From Gammaproteobacteria bacterium (GTDB taxonomy: Bacteria > Pseudomonadota > Gammaproteobacteria > SZUA-229), in assembly GCA_024278435.1 (NCBI GenBank), contig JAJRTD010000333.1:1-5781 (forward strand): a stretch of DNA of 5,781 bases, read 5' to 3'. The position numbers and the translations under genes were made by a program. Below are positions 1-5,781 of this stretch, one piece after another. Position 1 is the stretch's first letter; each line of letters opens with the position of its first letter. The notes beneath the pieces were generated by a model. The model saw only the letters and a program-made list of their open reading frames with translations, ran no database searches and had not been told where the DNA came from.

Positions 1-2567
1 AGGTTAAAGATATCAACCCCATCGGCTTTTTTCGCTTTTGCCTCCACGTTCAGCCGGCCATTTCTTAACACGCTGATCTCGGTTGAAAACGCCACTTTTT
101 CATTGCGCTCTTTGTGCATCTTGTCCGACAGCGCCAGCGTCACACCCTGCATACTGGAACTTGCATTAATGCGCACACTATAATCTTTTTCATAATGCGG
201 TCTTTCTATATCAATCGACCATAACGACTCGCCACTGACCCAGCCCGCTGGTATCCAGTCGTAACGCTGTAACAGATAATCGGCATCGATAACACCTTCA
301 AGGCTATAGACAATTACCTTACCGGCACCATCGTCGCGTGTAACAGCATTTAGCACTACGGGATTTCCCTGTACTGATGCCGATACAGAATCCGCAAAAA
401 CGTTATCCTCGGTAAAATCAACAAAACCATTTACGTCACTGAGGGTATAGCCCAGCGCATCGTAATATATTTCGGTATCGACAAGATTCAAATGGCCGTT
501 GATATCAACTACCACTTCATCCATGTTCAGCGGCACTTCCAGTTCCAGTTTCAATTCGCTGCGACCGCCGAACTGAAACAGGCTGAATGCCTCGCCCAGT
601 TTTTTCTTCAGTGGACTATTCAACACATATGACTGCACATTGATATTTTCCGCCTTTGCATCAGTAGTAACGGTTAAATGCGCATCCGTCAGGTCTTTTA
701 TTTCAGCCAGGCCATTATATAACCGGACATCCTGTGTTGTGCCTTTCGCATTTTCAACAACAAGCGACAGGTTGTTAAATTTTATGACTGCCGAGGTATC
801 GCTTATTACCGGCCAGTCATCCAGAAAACGCATGGTGACTTTCTGCGCAGGAAATATAATTTCGAAAATACCGCTGTGATCATGATAGGGGAAATCGGCA
901 AGCTGGCCATGCAGCATAAAACTGCCATTCGGTATATAACCATCGGTTACCGCCATATCCAGCCAGTCAACCAGTGACGGGTTCATTATGCCAACCGGTA
1001 AATAATGATGGGCATACTTGCCATAACCGTCAAAGAAGTCTGTTTGCACATCAGCAAAAACATCATTGTCCGGCGATAGTTGAATATCCATTCGGGTAAA
1101 AGAATTGATATGCCTGTTTTTAAGCTGCACCCTGTCACTGCTTAAATGCCATCCGGCCTTATCATGGCTGAGTAAAAGCTGCCCCTGAAGGGTTTGCACC
1201 TCTATCGCCTCCCTGAACATCTCTTTCATTTCGAACCGTGCATCCTGTGTAGCCAGATCGATAGTCGCCCGCTTGTTCTCGAAATGCAATGCAACATCAA
1301 GACCGCTCAGGTAAATGCCGTTAGCCGCATCGCGCGCAGAAAAATCGACAACATCGGCCGCAAAGTAAAGCTGTTTGAACAGCTTGTCCGGAGAGACATT
1401 TATCGGCAACTGAAGGTTAAGGTTATAGATGTCACCGTGCAGATGGTATTGACTGATGGTTCTGTAATCGGCCAGCTGCTTTTTGTTTAATATAAACCCA
1501 GCCATTTTTTCCACATCGGAAATACGTAAAAAGTCCGAACTCAGGTAATAATGCCCGTTGTCCTTGCTGGCCAGGATATTTGCCGCCTGCCCCCACGCCG
1601 GCTGCGCCTTGTTGCCGAACAGCAGGTTAGAAACCGCAATGTTCCAGTTGCCGGCATCCTGGACATAGCGGACATCGACTGCGAGGTGGTCTGTTTTCCA
1701 GCTTTTGGCGGTGGCATTGTTTTTAACAGCAAGCCTGTCGGCAGAAATACTGGCCAGCAGGGATTGAATATTGTTCTCCTGCAGAGTGCCCCATAAATCA
1801 ATATCCAGCACCGCATCCAGCTGATGCGACTTCAGAAAACCGAACTTCCTGTTCCACTTTTTTACTTTCAGCTGTTTTGCTTCGACATAGACGTCCCCGG
1901 TCAGGGCATTTATATCACCCTGCAGGTTGGCAACAACCGCTATATTTCTGCCATAGTCTTCCGGCAGGTTCATGGAGAACTTTATATTATGATTCCCGAA
2001 ACTGTTTTCAACATCAACGTTGACATCAAGCAGGCTGATCTCCAGTTTTTCACCGGTGTGATCCTTGTAATAAATATTACTGTCATGCAGCAGGTAATTG
2101 GAATTCTGCACCATGTACATAAACTGTTCCGGCAGTTCACTTGATCCTTCGCTGGTAAACTCGATGCCCTGAATCAGCCATTTGTTCTCTGACAGTTTTT
2201 CGATTGATAAATCGGTTCCCACCAGGCCGACATCGTTAACAATAAACTCCAGGCGGAGAATGGATGCAACAATATCCAGTTCAACAAAAGCCTCGCGAAA
2301 ATTAAACAGCGGTACCTTGTCTTTTTTATCAAAGACAGAAACGTTGATCAGCCTTAAGCGGGGAGAAAACCAGTGAATGGCCGCGTTGATGGAATCAATC
2401 TCTACAGGCAGGCCAATCTGTTTACTGATCTCCTGCTGGATTTCATTTTTATAACCGGTGGCATAGGGCAGCGCGGTCCGCAAGATACTAAATACGACAG
2501 CCGCAGAGATCAGCACAACTGCAAGGCAGATGATAATGCATATTCTGAAGCGTAAAAGCCATCGCAT
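1..2567 (-). CDS. yhdP: YhdP family AsmA-like protein, phospholipid transport (3' end cut by window)
   Basis: Large envelope protein of the AsmA-like/YhdP group. In E. coli, YhdP, TamB and YdbH are thought to bridge the periplasm and carry phospholipids to the outer membrane. The frame is open from the ATG at 2567 to the window edge, giving 855 residues; E. coli YhdP is about 1,270, so roughly the last third is missing. The N-terminus is MRWLLRFR followed by a hydrophobic anchor at about residues 9-28, after which the chain should be periplasmic. Visible family signatures are YLPVGIM (522-528) followed by LVDWLD, then FPY (559-561) and FLDDWP ending at 586. The rest is beta-rich with alternating hydrophobic residues, as expected of a lipid-conducting groove. 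The start is the only good one: an in-frame TAA lies 22 bases upstream (2591-2589) and no other ATG, GTG or TTG follows it. It begins 46 bases after rng. The identification is by motifs and gene context; the lipid role is inferred from the family. Confidence 0.92.
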   Translation of the reverse strand, partial: MRWLLRFRICIIICLAVVLISAAVVFSILRTALPYATGYKNEIQQEISKQIGLPVEIDSINAAIHWFSPRLRLINVSVFDKKDKVPLFNFREAFVELDIVASILRLEFIVNDVGLVGTDLSIEKLSENKWLIQGIEFTSEGSSELPEQFMYMVQNSNYLLHDSNIYYKDHTGEKLEISLLDVNVDVENSFGNHNIKFSMNLPEDYGRNIAVVANLQGDINALTGDVYVEAKQLKVKKWNRKFGFLKSHQLDAVLDIDLWGTLQENNIQSLLASISADRLAVKNNATAKSWKTDHLAVDVRYVQDAGNWNIAVSNLLFGNKAQPAWGQAANILASKDNGHYYLSSDFLRISDVEKMAGFILNKKQLADYRTISQYHLHGDIYNLNLQLPINVSPDKLFKQLYFAADVVDFSARDAANGIYLSGLDVALHFENKRATIDLATQDARFEMKEMFREAIEVQTLQGQLLLSHDKAGWHLSSDRVQLKNRHINSFTRMDIQLSPDNDVFADVQTDFFDGYGKYAHHYLPVGIMNPSLVDWLDMAVTDGYIPNGSFMLHGQLADFPYHDHSGIFEIIFPAQKVTMRFLDDWPVISDTSAVIKFNNLSLVVENAKGTTQDVRLYNGLAEIKDLTDAHLTVTTDAKAENINVQSYVLNSPLKKKLGEAFSLFQFGGRSELKLELEVPLNMDEVVVDINGHLNLVDTEIYYDALGYTLSDVNGFVDFTEDNVFADSVSASVQGNPVVLNAVTRDDGAGKVIVYSLEGVIDADYLLQRYDWIPAGWVSGESLWSIDIERPHYEKDYSVRINASSSMQGVTLALSDKMHKERNEKVAFSTEISVLRNGRLNVEAKAKKADGVDIFN

Positions 2568-2613
2568 AAGCGTTAAGTAAATGCTGTGTTAGTAATTCAG
2601 AACAAAAACCCTG

Positions 2614-4065
2614 TTATAAAATAACAACGTCATATTGCTCCTGTGTAAACAATGCTTCAACCTGGAACTTGATCGGGATACCGATAAAGTCCTCAAGTTC
2701 TGCCAGGCTGCTGGATTCTTCATCAACCAGCAGGTCAACCACATCCTGGGCGGCCAGCACCAGTAACTCCCTGGCATCGAACTGCCGGGCTTCGCGCAGG
2801 ATCTCACGGAAAATTTCGTAGCACACAGTTTCCGCGGTTTTGATGGTACCGCGGCCTTCACAGGTCGGACAGGTGCCGCACAGCACATGTTCCAGGCTTT
2901 CCCGGGTGCGTTTGCGGGTCATTTCCACCAGGCCCAGCGAAGACACATCACAGATGGAGGTACGGGCATGGTCTTTTTCCAGCGCTTTTTCCAGGGCGCG
3001 CAATACCTGGCGCTTGTGCTCCTCCTCGGACATGTCAATAAAGTCGAGAATAACAATGCCACCGAGATTGCGCAGGCGTAACTGCCGGGCAATGGCCTGC
3101 GCCGCTTCCAGGTTGGTTTTAAAGATGGTTTCTTCCAGGTTACGACTACCGACATAGGCACCGGTGTTCACATCGATGGTAGTCATGGCCTCGGTCTGGT
3201 CAATAATCAGGTAACCGCCGGATTTAAGCTGAACCTTTCTTTCCAGTCCTTTCTGAATTTCATCCTCAACGCCATGCAGGTCAAAGATCGGCCGCTCACC
3301 GGGGTAATGCTCAATAAACTCCGCCACCTCAGGAACGTATTTATTGGCAAAATCCAGCATGATATTGCAGGTTTCACGCGAATCAACACGTATGATCTCC
3401 AGGTCTTCATCAACCATGTCACGCAGTACCCGCAGATATAATGGCAGATCCTTATGGACCACGCTTCCGGGCTTGCTGTCGGTAGTATTGTTAATGTTAT
3501 CCCACAGGCGATTGAGGTACTTGATATCACTGGCAATGGCTTCGCTGTCGGCTACTTCTGCCGCGGTACGCAGAATATAACCGGCATCCTGGATACGGTT
3601 CTCCTGTTCCAGCAGGTAGTTTTTCAGGCGTTCCCGGTCTTCCTCGTTTTCGATGCGCGAGGACACACCGATATTATCGGCATTGGGCATAAACACCAGG
3701 TAACGCGAAGGGATGGTGATATTGGTTGTCAGCCGGGCCCCCTTGGTACCCAGCTGGTCCTTGAGCACCTGTACCAGTATTTCCTGACCTTCTCTCAGTA
3801 TCTGCCCGATATGCACCGGCTCATGGTTATTTTTGTTTTTCTGTGCCACGTCGGAGACATGCAAGAAAGCGGCTTTTTCCAGGCCGATTTCAACAAACGC
3901 GGCTTCCATACCCGGCAGTACCCGAACCACTTTGCCCTTGTAGACATTGCCGACCAGGCCCCGACTGCGGCTGCGCTCGATATACAGGTCATGCAACATG
4001 CCGTTTTCCAGGATCGCGACCCGGGTTTCCTGCGGTGTGATATTGATTAAAATTTCCTTACTCAT
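2614..4065 (-). CDS. rng: Ribonuclease G
   Basis: Endoribonuclease of the RNase E/G family, cytoplasmic. In E. coli it matures the 5' end of 16S rRNA and cuts some mRNAs, preferring 5'-monophosphorylated, AU-rich single-stranded sites. It is 483 residues, close to E. coli RNase G (489), and lacks the long disordered degradosome scaffold of RNase E. An S1 RNA-binding domain spans about residues 38-128, embedded in the RNase H-like fold. The catalytic magnesium aspartates are D298 in TTIDVNTG and D341 in VILDFIDM, matching D303 and D346 of RNase E. The zinc-link is CPTCEGRG with C399 and C402; an extra cysteine (C396) precedes it, as in RNase G. The C-terminus QEQYDVVIL also fits RNase G. The ATG at 4065 has only a weak AAAGA-like ribosome binding site, 19 bases after maf, so it may depend on read-through from upstream. 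All key residues are present and the enzyme should be active. Confidence 0.98.
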   Translation of the reverse strand: MSKEILINITPQETRVAILENGMLHDLYIERSRSRGLVGNVYKGKVVRVLPGMEAAFVEIGLEKAAFLHVSDVAQKNKNNHEPVHIGQILREGQEILVQVLKDQLGTKGARLTTNITIPSRYLVFMPNADNIGVSSRIENEEDRERLKNYLLEQENRIQDAGYILRTAAEVADSEAIASDIKYLNRLWDNINNTTDSKPGSVVHKDLPLYLRVLRDMVDEDLEIIRVDSRETCNIMLDFANKYVPEVAEFIEHYPGERPIFDLHGVEDEIQKGLERKVQLKSGGYLIIDQTEAMTTIDVNTGAYVGSRNLEETIFKTNLEAAQAIARQLRLRNLGGIVILDFIDMSEEEHKRQVLRALEKALEKDHARTSICDVSSLGLVEMTRKRTRESLEHVLCGTCPTCEGRGTIKTAETVCYEIFREILREARQFDARELLVLAAQDVVDLLVDEESSSLAELEDFIGIPIKFQVEALFTQEQYDVVIL

Positions 4066-4084
4066 AGTTTTTCTTTATTGGTTA

Positions 4085-4672
4085 TTACTGTTTTAACGGA
4101 TTAATCCCACACTGCTTCAGCAGTTCAGCGGTTTCATATAATGGCAAACCCATCACACCGGAAAAGCTGCCATTAATGTTTTTTATAAATTGTGCCGCAA
4201 TGCCCTGAATAGCGTAAGCACCCGCCTTGTCATCGGCTTCGCCCCAGGCCAGGTAGTCTTCAATTTCCTGCTCATCCAGGATTTTAAACAGGACCCGGCT
4301 GCTACTGGTCGCCAGCAGCTGTTTTTCTGCCGTAACAATAGCCACTGCTGTATGCACCGCATGTTCCCGGCCGGAAAGCTGTAACAGCGTGTTTTTTGCC
4401 TGCTGCCGGTTCTCCGGCTTGCCCAGCAACTGCCCGTTTGCCTCCACAATAGTATCAGAACCCAGCACCGGTAATTTCTGTTTGTTGCCCGCCATCTCAA
4501 ACCCGCGCAGGGCTTTTTCCAGGGCCAGGCGCTGCACATAATCGCTAACGTTTTCACCGGGTTTTTGTGACTCGTCAATATCAACCGCCTGCACCAGCGA
4601 GTTAATACCGATCTGCAGCAGCAGTTCATGCCGGCGGGGCGAGGCGGAAGCCAGGATAATCTGCGCGCTCAT
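4085..4672 (-). CDS. maf: Maf-family nucleoside triphosphate pyrophosphatase (YhdE type)
   Basis: Cytoplasmic house-cleaning enzyme that splits nucleoside triphosphates to the monophosphate and pyrophosphate. The YhdE subgroup acts on dTTP and UTP and on modified pyrimidine nucleotides; Maf proteins are also linked to cell division arrest. The 195 residues are the usual Maf length. Visible motifs are SASPRR (9-14) in the phosphate-binding loop, GSDT with the catalytic-type D73, LGKP (83-86), SGREH (100-104), DKAGAYAIQG (148-157) and INGSFSGVMGLPLYET (166-181). LSGREH and the GAYAIQG/INGS segment resemble E. coli YhdE more than the 7-methyl-GTP-specific YceF; substrate choice is therefore inferred. 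The ATG follows the rlmH stop after one base (TGATATG) with no strong Shine-Dalgarno, which suggests translational coupling. It is followed by rng, as yhdE is in E. coli. Confidence 0.97.
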   Translation of the reverse strand: MSAQIILASASPRRHELLLQIGINSLVQAVDIDESQKPGENVSDYVQRLALEKALRGFEMAGNKQKLPVLGSDTIVEANGQLLGKPENRQQAKNTLLQLSGREHAVHTAVAIVTAEKQLLATSSSRVLFKILDEQEIEDYLAWGEADDKAGAYAIQGIAAQFIKNINGSFSGVMGLPLYETAELLKQCGINPLKQ

Positions 4673-4673
4673 A

Positions 4674-5144
4674 TCAGGCCCGGTGATAGGGATGGTTATT
4701 TAAAATGCTCCAGGCACGGTAAATCTGCTCCAGCAGAATAACGCGTACCAGCGGATGCGGAAAAGTCAGGCCGGACAGTGACAGCTTTAATGCGGCCTGT
4801 GACAGCAGCTCATCGGACACGCCGTCCGGTCCGCCGATAATGATAGAGATATCCTGGCCCTGCTGCAGCCAGGTTTCCAGCAGGGATGACAGCTTCATGG
4901 TGGTAAGCGGCTTGCCCAGCACATCGAGCACAACCAGCAATGAATCTTTGGGCGCCGCGGCCAGCAGTTTGCGGCTTTCGTCACGCACGATGCGGGGAAT
5001 ATCCGGGTTTTTCCCGCGTTTGATCAATGGCAGCAACACCGGGTTGATTTTTATTTCCCCCGGCAGGCGTTTGATAAAATCATTACTGGCCGCAGCCACC
5101 CAGTCCGGCATTTTATTGCCAATAGCAATCAGGTTAATTTTCAC
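4674..5144 (-). CDS. rlmH: 23S rRNA (pseudouridine-1915-N3)-methyltransferase RlmH
   Basis: SPOUT-class methyltransferase (formerly YbeA) that uses S-adenosylmethionine to methylate N3 of pseudouridine 1915 in helix 69 of 23S rRNA, acting late on assembled 70S ribosomes. The 156 residues match E. coli RlmH (155). The N-terminus MKINLIAIGNKMPDWV is typical. The cofactor-binding trefoil knot is marked by IIIGGPDGVS (101-110), FPHPLVRV (128-135) and the C-terminal tail YRAWSILNNHPYHRA (142-156), whose conserved tyrosine, histidine and arginine contact substrate and cofactor. The start codon is GTG at 5144, supported by GGGGAG four bases upstream and by alignment to the family N-terminus. It lies 34 bases after rsfS, its usual partner, and one base before maf. 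Confidence 0.98.
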   Translation of the reverse strand: MKINLIAIGNKMPDWVAAASNDFIKRLPGEIKINPVLLPLIKRGKNPDIPRIVRDESRKLLAAAPKDSLLVVLDVLGKPLTTMKLSSLLETWLQQGQDISIIIGGPDGVSDELLSQAALKLSLSGLTFPHPLVRVILLEQIYRAWSILNNHPYHRA

Positions 5145-5148
5145 AACA

Positions 5149-5154
5149 CTCCCC
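5149..5154 (-). promoter_or_regulatory. Ribosome binding site of rlmH
   Basis: On the minus strand this reads GGGGAG and ends four bases before the GTG codon of rlmH. It is the clearest Shine-Dalgarno among the gene junctions of the window and it decides the GTG start, since no ATG lies at the family N-terminus. Confidence 0.7.
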
Positions 5155-5166
5155 GTAGCAATTGGC

Positions 5167-5181
5167 TAGCGCTATGCGCTA
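5167..5181 (-). repeat. Short perfect inverted repeat at the rsfS stop codon
   Basis: The sequence TAGCGC-TAT-GCGCTA is a six-base-pair inverted repeat with a three-base loop. On the transcript it can form a small GC-containing hairpin whose first strand includes the rsfS TAG stop. It is followed by GCCAATTGC and not by a run of U, so it is not an intrinsic terminator. It sits 12 bases before the rlmH Shine-Dalgarno and might modulate RNA processing or be chance. Confidence 0.35.
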
Positions 5182-5532
5182 AATCGCATCCTGTTCCTGG
5201 CGCTGCGAAGCGGCTACAGACCACAGGCTCTCCAGGTCGTAGTATTCGCGTACCTGGCGCTGCATGACATGCACAATCACGTCACCCAGGTCAACCAGCA
5301 CCCATTCACCATCATCCTCACCTTCGGTACCCAGCGGCGGGCTGCCGGCTTTTTTGGCCTCAATAACAACATTATTGGCAATTGACTTGACGTGGCGACT
5401 CGACGAACCGGAAGCGATAATAACCCAGTCGGTCACCGTGGTTTTATCCTTCACATCCAGTACCGTAATATCCTCGGCCTTGAGATCCTCAAGTGCATCA
5501 ATCGCAAGTTGTTTTAATTCGTCAATCGTCAT
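5179..5532 (-). CDS. rsfS: Ribosomal silencing factor RsfS
   Basis: Small cytoplasmic protein (YbeB/Iojap family) that binds ribosomal protein L14 (uL14) on the 50S subunit and blocks joining with 30S, lowering translation in starvation or stationary phase. The 117 residues form the usual single domain. The core motifs are [19 protein letters not shown] (34-52), [20 protein letters not shown] (68-87) and [17 protein letters not shown] (88-104). The tail after the LW is about 13 polar residues ([12 protein letters not shown] region), longer than the E. coli protein (105 residues), which ends just after its LW; I assign no role to it. The ATG at 5532 lies inside the nadD end and has a GAGG site 10 bases upstream. 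The nadD-rsfS-rlmH order is conserved widely in bacteria, so the name is firm. Confidence 0.97.
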   Translation of the reverse strand: MTIDELKQLAIDALEDLKAEDITVLDVKDKTTVTDWVIIASGSSSRHVKSIANNVVIEAKKAGSPPLGTEGEDDGEWVLVDLGDVIVHVMQRQVREYYDLESLWSVAASQRQEQDAI

Positions 5533-5781
5533 TACTTTTAAGCCTCATTAATTGCTGACATGCCGCCTCGGGCATCCACCGGCAGACATCGTCACCCGCG
5601 GCCAGTGCCCGGCGGATCTGTGTCGATGAAATATCCAGCTGTGGTACCGATTTTAACAGGATTTTGCCCGCCGCCTGTACGCTTAAGGCATCAATATTGT
5701 GAGTTATTCGTTGCAGCAGAAAGTCTCTGTCCGCCCCGTTAATCTGCTGCAGGGCCGCATCCTGCTCAAAACCCGGCCGCG
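5522..5781 (-). CDS. nadD: Nicotinate-nucleotide adenylyltransferase NadD, C-terminal fragment (5' end outside window)
   Basis: C-terminal 85 residues of the enzyme that joins nicotinate mononucleotide and ATP to give deamido-NAD, the penultimate step of NAD synthesis. The frame enters at the window edge (first full codon at 5779) and ends at the TGA at 5524-5522. It begins RPGFEQD, as expected for the mid-protein RPG segment, and carries the family signature [15 protein letters not shown], in which the ISST-x-IR motif binds ATP phosphates. The end ([17 protein letters not shown]) replaces the usual P-x-x-V-x-x-YI tail with a less typical sequence but keeps the position. The last 11 bases overlap rsfS in another frame. 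The N-terminal nucleotide-binding HxGH motif lies outside the window and could not be checked. Confidence 0.93.
   Translation of the reverse strand, partial: RPGFEQDAALQQINGADRDFLLQRITHNIDALSVQAAGKILLKSVPQLDISSTQIRRALAAGDDVCRWMPEAACQQLMRLKSNDD
5543..5546 (-). promoter_or_regulatory. Ribosome binding site of rsfS, inside nadD
   Basis: The minus strand reads GAGG here, 10 bases before the ATG of rsfS. It falls within the last codons of nadD, so ribosomes finishing nadD pass over the site. The spacing is slightly long, and the assignment is by position and match only. Confidence 0.5.

Larger units (their letters stand above)
1..5781 (-). other. Probable single transcription unit nadD-rsfS-rlmH-maf-rng-yhdP
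   Basis: Six genes run in the same direction. The junctions are an 11-base overlap (nadD/rsfS), 34 bases (rsfS/rlmH), 1 base (rlmH/maf), 19 bases (maf/rng) and 46 bases (rng/yhdP). I see no hairpin followed by a U tract in any gap and no convincing promoter pair upstream of an internal gene. The promoter should lie upstream of nadD, beyond the window, and the end lies beyond yhdP. Internal promoters inside coding sequence cannot be excluded by eye. Confidence 0.7.

Noticed and set aside
1194..2144. Several plus-strand open frames (1194-1490, 1551-1796, 1824-2144) that could suggest small genes in a gap
   Set aside because: The minus-strand yhdP frame is open across the whole region and carries family motifs, so these are antisense shadows.
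1..2567. Possible frameshift or decay of yhdP
   Set aside because: I translated the frame through to the window edge without a stop and the family motifs occur in order, so the gene is cut only by the window.
2568..2613. Possible terminator or promoter between rng and yhdP
   Set aside because: AACA and TGTT could pair around the AAAAACCC stretch, but the stem is only four bases and no U tract follows. No -35/-10 pair with good spacing was found.
3207..3536. Second minus-strand open frames inside rng and maf (3207-3536, 2919-3161, 4183-4629)
   Set aside because: They are shifted readings of rng and maf, rich in tryptophan, cysteine and arginine as frame-shifted shadows usually are, and the true frames are intact.
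3454..4050. A 198-codon open frame on the plus strand, antisense to rng
   Set aside because: It lies wholly opposite the well-supported RNase G gene, its protein resembles no family I know, and it has no ribosome binding site or neighbours on that strand. Codon bias of rng explains the absence of stops.
1..5781. A defence, mobile or otherwise novel system
   Set aside because: Every gene belongs to a known core family, junctions are tight, and there are no direct repeats, transposase, integrase, tRNA or CRISPR-like spacing visible.

Overview
The window is an ordinary stretch of proteobacterial housekeeping DNA, read entirely from the minus strand. It most likely comes from a gammaproteobacterium. 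The evidence is the set of proteins: a YhdP-type AsmA-like giant directly downstream of RNase G and a YhdE-type Maf, and an RlmH, RsfS and NadD that each match the proteobacterial forms in motif and length. A betaproteobacterium is less likely but not excluded. I cannot name a genus.

In transcription order, from high to low coordinates, the genes are: the 3' end of nadD (5781-5522, cut by the window edge); rsfS (5532-5179), which overlaps nadD; rlmH (5144-4674), with a GTG start; maf/yhdE (4672-4085), one base after rlmH; rng, RNase G (4065-2614); and yhdP (2567 to the window edge), of which 855 N-terminal residues are visible. Intergenic gaps are 46 bases or less and I see no terminator between the genes, so they are probably one transcription unit. 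No stretch over 300 bases lacks a gene. The first 2.5 kb is not empty: it is the open, truncated yhdP frame, and I followed it codon by codon to the edge without a stop.

The genes belong to linked housekeeping themes. NadD makes the dinucleotide precursor of NAD. RsfS and RlmH act on the large ribosomal subunit: RsfS silences it in starvation and RlmH methylates pseudouridine 1915 of 23S rRNA. RNase G matures the 5' end of 16S rRNA and degrades mRNA. Maf hydrolyses non-canonical or pyrimidine nucleoside triphosphates. YhdP is an inner-membrane-anchored bridge protein linked to phospholipid transport to the outer membrane. In E. coli these genes lie in two separate clusters (nadD-rsfS-rlmH by mrdAB, and yhdE-rng-yhdP after mreBCD); here they are joined.

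I found no mobile element, CRISPR array, RNA gene, defence system or evidence of a novel system. The points worth a second look are small: the joined gene order, tight translational junctions, a small hairpin at the rsfS stop, and a yhdP start without a visible Shine-Dalgarno.
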